Shown one piece after another: positions 1 through 6,821 of a DNA stretch of 64,000 nucleotides (the stretch's first letter is position 1; each line of letters starts with the position of its first letter). The notes under the pieces are model-generated. The model searched no databases. It saw nothing but the letters and a program-made list of their open reading frames with translations, and was not told the DNA's origin. Made by a program: the position numbers and the translations under genes. Source of the stretch: Pelobacter seleniigenes DSM 18267. GTDB lineage: Bacteria; Desulfobacterota; Desulfuromonadia; Desulfuromonadales; Geopsychrobacteraceae. The stretch is from assembly GCF_000711225.1 (NCBI RefSeq), contig NZ_JOMG01000002.1, positions 446,501 through 510,500 of the forward strand, in the 5' to 3' direction.

Positions 1-341
1 GGCAGGAAGGCCTTAAAATTGGGAGTAAAAAGAACCATGATCCCGCGAAACGGATGTCCCAGGTCCATCCCGATAATCGGGAGCGCCGTAATCAGGCTGA
101 TAATTGCCAGCCACAGTGCTGGCCTTGCAGAGGCCTTGTAACCTTCACGACCGAAAGCATAGTACATGTTAGCCACCAGGGCCGACCCTGCCGACAAGGT
201 AATCAGAAATCCATAGGAGGCAACCCAGAGTCCCCATGGCACATAACTTCCGTAACCGACTGAATTATCCCCCCAGATAACTATTTTGCCGATGGCGAGA
301 GCGCCGCCTCCCAGAGCCAATAATGCTAAAACTATCTTCAT
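1..341 (-). CDS. NrfD/PsrC-type membrane subunit of an oxidoreductase (partial, 3' end outside window)
   Basis: The first 113 residues are present and the reading frame runs off the left edge. They show an N-terminal membrane helix, then the NrfD-family signature region with a WGDNS-VGYGSYVPWGLWV stretch, followed by two more hydrophobic segments. NrfD/PsrC/TtrC proteins anchor periplasmic molybdenum or iron-sulfur oxidoreductases and exchange electrons with the quinone pool. The start is an ATG behind a GGGGGT ribosome site, 14 bp after the iron-sulfur gene, so the two form one operon. A catalytic subunit is probably encoded further left; it cannot be seen here. Confidence 0.85.
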   Translation of the reverse strand, partial: MKIVLALLALGGGALAIGKIVIWGDNSVGYGSYVPWGLWVASYGFLITLSAGSALVANMYYAFGREGYKASARPALWLAIISLITALPIIGMDLGHPFRGIMVLFTPNFKAFL

Positions 342-355
342 AACTACCCCCTTTA

Positions 356-1072
356 TCAGGCCAGATAATAGACTTTAGGATGAGTCCCCAGCTCACTCTT
401 CAGGATCTCGACGCTTCTCCCCCGGAGCACACGGCTGACCAGCGCATCAGGGTTATTCAGATCTCCAAAGTAGGTAGCGCGTCCCAGGCAAGTGCTAACG
501 CACAACGGCAGCAGGCCTTCCTCTATACGATTCGTGCAGAAATGGCATTTATGGGCGTTCCCCATCGGTGAAGCCCCTTTTTCTTTACGGTTCCAGCTTT
601 TGTTGTATTCGTATGTCTCTGCTGCTTCATACTCTTGCCGCTGAGGCGTGTTGTCTGTGTAATATTTTCCGAGGTCGGTCGTTCGCGCGCCATAAGGACA
701 ATTGACAATGCAGGAACGACAGCCGATGCATTTGTGGTAATCAATGGCAACAATCCCGTCTTGGCGTTTGAAGGTTGCATTTACCGGACATGGTTTGATG
801 CAAGGAGGATTGTCGCATTGCATGCAGGGACGGGGGGTAAATTCACGGGTCACGTTAGGGAACTTGCCGATTTCCTCTTCCATGACAGGGCGGTAGACAA
901 CCCCAGGTGGGAGTTTGTATTCCGCAACACAAGCAACTGTGCAGGCAAAGCATCCCGAACATTTTTTCTTGTCGATGACCATGCCCCATCTCCGCGCACT
1001 TCGTGGGCGCTTCAATGCTTTGGCCAAGTCATCCGACATTGTGACAACCGGGTCTTCCATCTTTGGATTCAT
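356..1072 (-). CDS. Four-cluster ferredoxin-type subunit (DmsB/TtrB/PhsB-like) of a membrane oxidoreductase
   Basis: The 238-residue protein has 16 cysteines in four groups: C38/41/44/48, C83/86/91/95, C115/118/121/125 and C176/179/191/195. This is the pattern of DMSO-reductase-type B subunits carrying four [4Fe-4S] clusters, which pass electrons between a quinone-linked membrane subunit and a catalytic subunit. No Tat signal is visible, so export would need a partner. I chose the ATG at 1072 because AAAGGAGG lies 7 bp before it. A longer frame opens at 1138, but that start lies upstream of the expected transcription start of the sigma-54 promoter. It is first in an operon with the NrfD-type gene. 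Tetrathionate, thiosulfate, polysulfide or another acceptor are all possible substrates. Confidence 0.9.
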   Translation of the reverse strand: MNPKMEDPVVTMSDDLAKALKRPRSARRWGMVIDKKKCSGCFACTVACVAEYKLPPGVVYRPVMEEEIGKFPNVTREFTPRPCMQCDNPPCIKPCPVNATFKRQDGIVAIDYHKCIGCRSCIVNCPYGARTTDLGKYYTDNTPQRQEYEAAETYEYNKSWNRKEKGASPMGNAHKCHFCTNRIEEGLLPLCVSTCLGRATYFGDLNNPDALVSRVLRGRSVEILKSELGTHPKVYYLA

Positions 1073-1122
1073 CAAGTCCTCCTTTACGTAGGTTGGCGCA
1101 TATTGCTCTAGAGCGTCTAAGA

Positions 1123-1137
1123 GCAATAAGTTTGCCA
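1123..1137 (-). promoter_or_regulatory. Sigma-54 (-24/-12) promoter for the iron-sulfur/NrfD operon
   Basis: Read on the minus strand the sequence is TGGCAAACTTATTGC. It matches the TGGCAnn-N4-TTGC consensus with correct GG-to-GC spacing. Transcription would start near 1111, giving a leader of about 40 nt before the ATG at 1072. The gene immediately upstream encodes a sigma-54-dependent activator. Confidence 0.82.
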
Positions 1138-1188
1138 AGCAGAAAAGACTTGAATCAGCGGAGGTTCGATATAGAAAAGCAGGGAGAC

Positions 1189-1205
1189 TGTATAGTTGCT
1201 ATACA
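1189..1205. promoter_or_regulatory. Palindromic activator site 1 (candidate enhancer)
   Basis: TGTATAGTTGCTATACA is a perfect 7-bp inverted repeat with a 3-bp spacer. It is centred near -85 relative to the predicted sigma-54 start, where NtrC-type activators usually bind. Confidence 0.7.
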
Positions 1206-1211
1206 ATAACC

Positions 1212-1228
1212 TGTATGCTCGCTATACA
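1212..1228. promoter_or_regulatory. Palindromic activator site 2 (candidate enhancer)
   Basis: TGTATGCTCGCTATACA has the same outer arms as site 1 with one mismatched pair. Its centre is 23 bp further upstream, near -108. Two matching sites at near two-turn spacing fit cooperative binding of the neighbouring response regulator. Confidence 0.68.
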
Positions 1229-1265
1229 GATCGTTTGAGAGAAGGTGTGTGGGTGAGGCTGTGTT

Positions 1266-2648
1266 CTAACAGGAGTATAATTCCATTTTTTTTCTTAAGG
1301 TCACCCTGTTGATGCCAAGAAGTTTAGCTGCCTTGACCTGGTTTCCTCCGGAAAGGGCTAGAGCCTTTTTTATCAAGACACACTCAACCTTGGAAATGAC
1401 TTGATGAAATGGAGAATCGTCGCCTTCCAGGAACGATTCATCGATCAGGGCGCTGATAGAGTATCTTTCACTTTTTTCAACGGAAACCGAAATATCCAAC
1501 TGGCAATTGTCTGCTGTGACAGTGGCGGAACGGGCCAAAACAATTGCCCGGCGAAGAACATTCTGCAACTCACGAACATTGCCCGGCCAATAGTAGTCGT
1601 GAAGTTTGTTGAGTGCCTCAGGGGTAATGTCGGTGACTGGGGGAGTGATTGCCTGACCAAAGCGGGAGAGAAAATATTTTGCCAGCAAAGGGATATCTTC
1701 CCGCCGGTCACGCAACGCAGGGATGTGGATAGGAAAGACGTTCAGGCGGTGGTAAAGGTCTCGTCGAAATTCACCGTTATCCACCATTTCCAGTAAGTCG
1801 CGGTTCGTTGCAGCAATGACTCTGGCATTTGTATAGAGCGTAGCTTTTCCGCCCAAGCGCTCGAATGAGCCATCTTGAAGGACTCTCAATACTTTGGCCT
1901 GCATAGGTGCCGGCAAATCGCCTATTTCATCAAGAAAAATGGTTCCATCCTGACACTGCTCAAAGCGGCCGACACGCTGTTTGACTGCGCCGGTAAATGC
2001 TCCTGATTCGTAACCAAACAGTTCACTTTCAATAAGCGTGTCCGGAAGCGAAGCGCAATTGACCACCATGAAGGGTCCTGCCGTTCGAGGACTGTGCTGA
2101 ACAATTGCTCGTGCAACCAGCTCTTTGCCGACACCGGTCTCGCCAAGAATGAGCGCTGGAAATTCTGTCGGGGCAACTTGCCCAATAAGCTTACTAACGG
2201 CGATTATCGCCCTGCTGCAACCAACAATGTAATCCGTTTTCGCCGAAGACGGCGTCTTATCATCGGCTTCGCGCACCTGTCCCTGAAGGCGAGACAAGTG
2301 ACAAGCTTTTTGGAGGACCTGCCGGATCTCTGCATTTTCGAATGGCTTGATAACATAATCAAAAGCCCCTTCTTTCATTGCCTGCATGGCTGTCCCGGTA
2401 TCGGTATAAGCGGTCATAAGCACCACTTGAATATCCGATGACCGTTGCTTGATAGTCCTCAAAGCGGTCAGGCCATCCATGACCGGCATGCGGATGTCCA
2501 TCAGAATGACATCAGGAATATCTCTTTCCAGAATCGAGAGTGCTTCTTCGCCGTTTTCAGCTTCAAGAATTTCATACTCATCTTCAAAAGTACGCTTGAA
2601 CGCATAGCGGACGGTTTTTTCATCATCAACAATCAGAACTTTATCCAT
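1266..2648 (-). CDS. Sigma-54-dependent response regulator (NtrC family)
   Basis: The 460-residue protein has a receiver domain with acidic pocket DDE at 8-10 and phospho-acceptor D51, then an AAA+ central domain with Walker A GETGVGKE and the sigma-54 contact motif GAFTGA, and a Fis-type helix-turn-helix at the C-terminus. It would activate a sigma-54 promoter when phosphorylated by the kinase encoded just upstream. Its start overlaps the kinase stop by 8 bp, so translation is coupled. The likely target is the promoter at 1123-1137, directly beyond its stop codon. Confidence 0.95.
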   Translation of the reverse strand: MDKVLIVDDEKTVRYAFKRTFEDEYEILEAENGEEALSILERDIPDVILMDIRMPVMDGLTALRTIKQRSSDIQVVLMTAYTDTGTAMQAMKEGAFDYVIKPFENAEIRQVLQKACHLSRLQGQVREADDKTPSSAKTDYIVGCSRAIIAVSKLIGQVAPTEFPALILGETGVGKELVARAIVQHSPRTAGPFMVVNCASLPDTLIESELFGYESGAFTGAVKQRVGRFEQCQDGTIFLDEIGDLPAPMQAKVLRVLQDGSFERLGGKATLYTNARVIAATNRDLLEMVDNGEFRRDLYHRLNVFPIHIPALRDRREDIPLLAKYFLSRFGQAITPPVTDITPEALNKLHDYYWPGNVRELQNVLRRAIVLARSATVTADNCQLDISVSVEKSERYSISALIDESFLEGDDSPFHQVISKVECVLIKKALALSGGNQVKAAKLLGINRVTLRKKMELYSC

Positions 2649-4113
2649 AGGGTAGACTCACGATAACGGTGGTTCCCATCTGCGGTTCAGATGAAAATTC
2701 GATATTCCCATTTAATGTTTCGATAATATTCCAAACGACGGCCAGACCCAAGCCGGTTCCATTTTGCTTTGTCGTATAAAATGGGTCGTAAATCTTTTCC
2801 AACTGATCTTCAGTCATACCAACACCGGAATCGCTGATTGCTATTTTTACATAGTTGTCATCGCGCTTAACGGACAGTGTCAATACTCCTCCGTTCGGCA
2901 TGGCCTGTAAACCATTGAGCACCAGATTGATGACAACCTGTTGCAAGCCGTCGGCGCTGGTTTCACAGTTCAGAGGAGTGTCATCTATGTTGATCGCCAA
3001 ATCAACGCCGGATTTCTCTATTTTTCGTTTGGTCAGAGCGATAACGTCTTTAACGAGTCTATTAATATCAACAGTTTGAATTTGTGGGGCGTTCATTCGG
3101 GCATATCCAAGGAACTGGCTTACAATCTTATCAATGCGCCTCAATTCGTCGTTAATAGTAATAAGGTCGGTCCCTTCCAACGGTTCGTTCTGTTCATATG
3201 CTCTTTGTATCAGCATTTTTATCGGGGTTAGAGGATTTTTGATCTCATGCGCCAGCCCGGCGGAAAACTCGCCCAGGACATAAAGCTTTTCCTTTCGCAC
3301 CAGTGCGTCCTGAGTTTTTTTTATTTCCATCATTGATTCTTTCAACTTTTTCGACATGGCATTAAAAGACAATGTCAATTCCCTGATCTCGCCAATACCG
3401 AGGACTTCAATATCTTCCCCAAGATTCTCTCCTTCAAGCTGAAGAACCGCTCGATTTAAAGTTAAAATCGGCTTCAATATGCGCCGAGCCATCCACAGTC
3501 CGGCCAAGATCCCTAAAAAAACAATCGCCACTGTTAACGTCAGCACCTTATTTTTGATATCCCGTATGGTTTCAATGAGATGCTCTGGCGTAATGCCTAA
3601 TCTAAGATAGCCGATGAGGCCTAAACTCGGAGTTGTTATCGGAAAAATAAGATCAAAAGCTTTCCTGTTTTGTATCGCTTTCGCACGATGGATAAACCCT
3701 GCCTTGGACTGATAGGTAGACAACTCAACTGGAAGCGGTTTTATATTTAATTGCTGAGAAGAGGTGAGAAGGAATTTGGCTTGTTGGTCATAAGCTTCGG
3801 CATAGATGATGATGCTGTCAGCAGAATTAATGTAGGATTGAAAAAGAGTAAAAATTGAATATCGTTCTTCGTAGAGAAGCGGCTCCACCATCTGCCGGCT
3901 CATGATTTCTCCCAGCTGTAACGCCCTAATCTCGAGAAGATTTTCCAGCGTTTTTTGCTCTTCTTTCAGGATAACACTGGCAATTGTTAAAGCCGTTGCA
4001 ATAAACACCACAGCAATTGACGCCGATAATCGAAATGCAATACTGTTAGGCCACCTCAAAACGATACCTTTCTTCTGAAAACTGAAGTGATTAGCCCCAA
4101 AAGATATCAGCAC
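2641..4113 (-). CDS. Membrane sensor histidine kinase
   Basis: The 490-residue protein has two membrane helices (about 28-48 and 190-208) enclosing a periplasmic domain, a HAMP linker, a HisKA domain with H289 in the LAHEIKNP motif, and a complete HATPase domain with the GTGLGL box. The start is a GTG sharing one base with the stop of the upstream binding-protein gene (TAGTG). With that binding protein and the NtrC-type regulator it forms a three-gene signalling operon. The organisation resembles TtrS/ThsS-type sensors, in which a PhnD-like domain is fused to the kinase; here the sensor part is a separate protein. Confidence 0.93.
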   Translation of the reverse strand: MLISFGANHFSFQKKGIVLRWPNSIAFRLSASIAVVFIATALTIASVILKEEQKTLENLLEIRALQLGEIMSRQMVEPLLYEERYSIFTLFQSYINSADSIIIYAEAYDQQAKFLLTSSQQLNIKPLPVELSTYQSKAGFIHRAKAIQNRKAFDLIFPITTPSLGLIGYLRLGITPEHLIETIRDIKNKVLTLTVAIVFLGILAGLWMARRILKPILTLNRAVLQLEGENLGEDIEVLGIGEIRELTLSFNAMSKKLKESMMEIKKTQDALVRKEKLYVLGEFSAGLAHEIKNPLTPIKMLIQRAYEQNEPLEGTDLITINDELRRIDKIVSQFLGYARMNAPQIQTVDINRLVKDVIALTKRKIEKSGVDLAINIDDTPLNCETSADGLQQVVINLVLNGLQAMPNGGVLTLSVKRDDNYVKIAISDSGVGMTEDQLEKIYDPFYTTKQNGTGLGLAVVWNIIETLNGNIEFSSEPQMGTTVIVSLPYG

Positions 4114-4991
4114 TATTCCGAAACATGTTTAATCAGTCTCAAAGCCGAATGGTACATTGCCGGGTCCGGAATTGTGAACCGATTGTAGTCCAAAGCCTCC
4201 AAGACGTGCCGACCTTCCGGATCGGAGGCCATTCCCAACAGAATTTTCAGCAAAGAGAGTTTTTCATCTTTTGGCATTGAAGGGGAAACGACAAATGGAG
4301 GCATGCCAAAATATTCAGAAACCTCAATCACCTTTACCTTGTGGGCAGCTGACTGTGGGTCTTTTAACAAGGCCTTATATATCAAACTGTCAACGGCAGC
4401 GGCATCAGCAATACCATTCGCGACAGCAGCAATAGATTTGTCATGGCTGGCAGTATAAAAAGTTTTTTTGAAAAACTGATTCGTTTTGTAGCCCAGTTCA
4501 TTGATTTTAGCTGTCGGGTAAACGCGTCCGGTTAAAGACAACGGGTCAGTAAATGCAAAAACACGACCTTGTAAATCCGCTAAACTTTGCGCTGTTTCAT
4601 CCTTTGCGACAATAATAAACGACTGGTAACGGGTTTCCCCATTTATCATCGGAGCAACCAATGCTTCCAACCCGAATGCTTGGTGGCCATCAAGAAATCC
4701 CCCGGTGCAGGTAAGCGCCATCGATATCTTGTTGTTTTCCAGCAGCTGGTTTATTTCTGCATAGGTTCGCCTTTGCTTCAGAATGACAGGCCGTTGAAGT
4801 TTTTCAGCAAGATAATCTTTAAGTTCTGAAAAATGCTTGAATGTCGTTGCCGGTGAAGTCATGGCGGAAACAGCGAAAATAAAAGGCGCCTGGTTTTCCT
4901 CTGCCATAGCGGAGTTGCTTATGCTAGCCACTAAAAAAAACAAAAGTGTGAAAACACGCGCGACAGATCTCTGAACAACCCTCTTAAACAT
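4113..4991 (-). CDS. PhnD-like periplasmic binding protein, probable ligand sensor for the adjacent kinase
   Basis: The 292-residue protein has a signal peptide ending at AMA (residues 28-30) and a phosphonate-binding-protein-like (PF12974-type) fold. Recognisable stretches are the FSELKDYLAEKL segment and the DPLSLTGRVYP loop. I start at the second ATG (4991) because a TGGAG site precedes it; an in-frame ATG at 5015 lacks one. No ABC permease or ATPase is nearby, and the gene is coupled to a kinase. I therefore infer a sensory rather than a transport role, as for the PhnD-like domains of tetrathionate and thiosulfate sensors. The ligand is unknown. Confidence 0.85.
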   Translation of the reverse strand: MFKRVVQRSVARVFTLLFFLVASISNSAMAEENQAPFIFAVSAMTSPATTFKHFSELKDYLAEKLQRPVILKQRRTYAEINQLLENNKISMALTCTGGFLDGHQAFGLEALVAPMINGETRYQSFIIVAKDETAQSLADLQGRVFAFTDPLSLTGRVYPTAKINELGYKTNQFFKKTFYTASHDKSIAAVANGIADAAAVDSLIYKALLKDPQSAAHKVKVIEVSEYFGMPPFVVSPSMPKDEKLSLLKILLGMASDPEGRHVLEALDYNRFTIPDPAMYHSALRLIKHVSE

Positions 4992-5404
4992 TTTAAAGCT
5001 CCATCTGTGAGTCATTATGTTGTGGTCAACTCATTTCAGACACAGATTAAAGTTTTGCTTCGGCAGCCACACACAACAAGCCCCCATTCCATCCATGTAG
5101 CCGAATGCGATTATTGTATCCCATCAGGTATCCCCCGAGATCTCTTCGGACCTCTGACAATAGCTTTCATTTGGGATCTATGCACTTTTCAGGCCTAGGA
5201 ACATGACAAAGAAGAGTGCGGTCAGAATATAAACCAGTAGCACGGTCCCAGTCCACACCGCCACCGTCAGGCCGAGTTACCGAGTAGCCGCAGATCCGGG
5301 TTGAACCAGAAGAGGCGTTGTGTGAAACTCAGGGCCTCACTGACAAAGACGGAGCACCCTCATCCTTAAGAACCGTCAAAACCCTCTCACAAAGAAAATA
5401 CGGA

Positions 5405-5433
5405 CAGATTTATTTTTCCAGATGAAATTCCGG
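5405..5433. repeat. 29-bp dispersed repeat, copy 1
   Basis: Begins CAGATTTATTTTTCCAGATG. It is identical over 29 bp to 11287-11315, and its first part recurs as the inverted ends of the element at 10311-10466. It resembles REP-associated sequences of delta-proteobacterial genomes. Confidence 0.75.
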
Positions 5434-5491
5434 GGTCTCATTTTCATCCTGCAGCAGATACTTTTCGGGTCGAGAACCGCAGTTGGCTCGA

Positions 5492-5538
5492 ACGCCATTG
5501 ATAGGTGGAGTGCGTAGCGTGGAATCTAGCAATGGCGT
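5492..5538. repeat. attC-like hairpin downstream of the beta-lactamase gene
   Basis: The arms ACGCCATTG and CAATGGCGT are perfectly complementary, and the loop contains TGCGTAGCGTG. The same GCGTAGCG core sits inside two other imperfect hairpins at 6461-6512 and 6617-6675. The position downstream of bla fits an integron attC site, but the terminal core sequences are degenerate. Confidence 0.4.
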
Positions 5539-5632
5539 GAGGTACGACAGCCCGTCCCATCCTATCGGGAAAGTTACCTGACAGTGAGTCGTGCCAGTGA
5601 ATCACCGGGCCGATGGGCCTTTTGGTTATGCA

Positions 5633-6436
5633 TCATTTTAGTATTCCTTTTGCTTTTAGCGCCGCCATCGTAATCTCTTTTCGGAAAGTAGCATCGCCTT
5701 TTTTTCTAATCTCAAGGTTAGTTGCAAAAAACCAGATATTTCCTTTTGTTTCCACATATCCTACATACCAGCCTTGTTGGGAATCAGTTCCCATAGCCCA
5801 ACCTGTTTTTGCCCTTATAGTAAATTGCGGATTTTCCTCGACGATCATCATTTTCTTCAACAGTTTTATATGATTACTGTCGTAAGGAAGTGACTCTGCA
5901 TAGAGTTTCTTCAGCAAAACTATCTGCTCCTTGGCGGATATTTTCAGGTCGCCTTCTAGCCAGAAAGTGGAGACATCAGGGCCGGTCTTCTCGTTGCCAT
6001 ACTCCAGCTTTTTAAGATGAGCCAAATACTTCTGGTTGCCGACACGCCTGGCAAGTTCCTGATAAAACCACACGCAAGACACAGGAAAGGCTGTTTTAAG
6101 GGTCTGGTCTCTGTTCCATGCATTAAATCCCTTGTCTTTTCCGTCCCACGCGATAACTTCATTTTCGTTTTTGACAGCACCTTCTTCAAGGGCAATGAGC
6201 GTGTTGGGAATCTTGAAGGTTGATGCTGGTATAAATCTGGTTTCGGACCGACGACTGTTGTGGATATAGTTCATTTTTCCGTCAAGTGACGAGATGACAA
6301 TAGTGCCCTCCACCCCACGATCTTGGAACAAGTTAGCCAAGCCAGCATCATCGGCATAAGCATAAGAAGGTGCGACAATAAAAATAGTCAGTGTCAATAC
6401 AACAAGACATCCAAATATCGTCTGAAAATGCTTCAT
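5633..6436 (-). CDS. Class D (OXA-type) beta-lactamase
   Basis: The 267-residue protein has a signal peptide (about 1-28) and every class D active-site motif: S72-T-F-K75 with the catalytic serine and the lysine that is carboxylated in this class, S120-C-V, Y146-G-N, W159 and K210-T-G. The length is normal for the family. It would hydrolyse beta-lactams in the periplasm. The ribosome site is weak (AAGAAG). The gene is AT-richer than the window average and lies between hairpins that look like integron cassette sites, which suggests acquisition. The substrate range cannot be read from sequence. Confidence 0.95.
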   Translation of the reverse strand: MKHFQTIFGCLVVLTLTIFIVAPSYAYADDAGLANLFQDRGVEGTIVISSLDGKMNYIHNSRRSETRFIPASTFKIPNTLIALEEGAVKNENEVIAWDGKDKGFNAWNRDQTLKTAFPVSCVWFYQELARRVGNQKYLAHLKKLEYGNEKTGPDVSTFWLEGDLKISAKEQIVLLKKLYAESLPYDSNHIKLLKKMMIVEENPQFTIRAKTGWAMGTDSQQGWYVGYVETKGNIWFFATNLEIRKKGDATFRKEITMAALKAKGILK

Positions 6437-6460
6437 ATACTTTCTTCTTTAATAACGTTT

Positions 6461-6525
6461 GGGCTCAGGGCGTTTGCGGAACGCGTAGCGTGTAACAAAT
6501 CCGCTGGAGCCCTTGGTTGTTGAAC
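6461..6525. repeat. attC-like hairpin upstream of the beta-lactamase gene
   Basis: The outer arms are GGGCTC (6461-6466) and GAGCCC (6507-6512), the inner arms GCGGA and TCCGC, and the loop contains GCGTAGCG. A GTTGAAC at 6519-6525 fits the GTTRRRY integron core. It ends 24 bp before the bla start. The opposite core is poor, so the assignment is tentative. Confidence 0.4.
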
Positions 6526-6616
6526 AAAGCCGCTAGCTTCATTCCGGCAGCGTCACATGGGTAAGCGCAGCTGTAAGCTTATTGCATCCCCCTCTGTTTC
6601 CACCGGAGTGGAGGCT

Positions 6617-6675
6617 TGATTTCCGGAGTTTTGCCGTGAGGTTAAGCGTAGCGCATGGGAACGGCCTGGAAATCA
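6617..6675. repeat. Third GCGTAGCG-containing hairpin
   Basis: The outer arms TGATTTCC and GGAAATCA and the inner arms GCCGT and ACGGC are perfect. The central segment contains AAGCGTAGCGCA. It shares its apex with the two hairpins flanking bla. Confidence 0.45.
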
Positions 6676-6691
6676 TGCTGGAACGCAGGTT

Positions 6692-6715
6692 GCCCCATCG
6701 GTTTGTTGATGGGGC
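6692..6715. terminator. Stable hairpin downstream of the WG-repeat gene
   Basis: GCCCCATC and GATGGGGC form an 8-bp perfect stem with an 8-nt loop. It lies 107 bp past the stop of the WG-repeat gene. There is no clear T-run, so this is either a weak terminator or an RNA-stabilising hairpin. Confidence 0.4.
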
Positions 6716-6821
6716 TGGAAACGGTGGGACGAGACCCATCAATTATAAGTTTGTTTTCCGGTCATCAAGATTGTCATCACGAAAAGGTATTTAACATCCT
6801 GCCAGGGAATCTGCGGGAGCT

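Larger units (their letters stand above)
4992..5632. other. 640-bp gap with gene remnants and repeats
   Basis: No intact gene is visible. On the minus strand, about 5178-5270 encodes a 30-residue tail with one membrane helix (TVAVWTGTVLLVYILTALFF) ending in a stop. Another frame just upstream holds a short plausible membrane-protein stretch, so this may be a frameshifted remnant. A 29-bp repeat (5405-5433) and an attC-like hairpin (5492-5538) lie further along. Confidence 0.5.

Noticed and set aside
1073-1138. 22-codon N-terminal extension of the ferredoxin gene
   Set aside because: It would start upstream of the sigma-54 transcription start, and a perfect AAAGGAGG serves the ATG at 1072.
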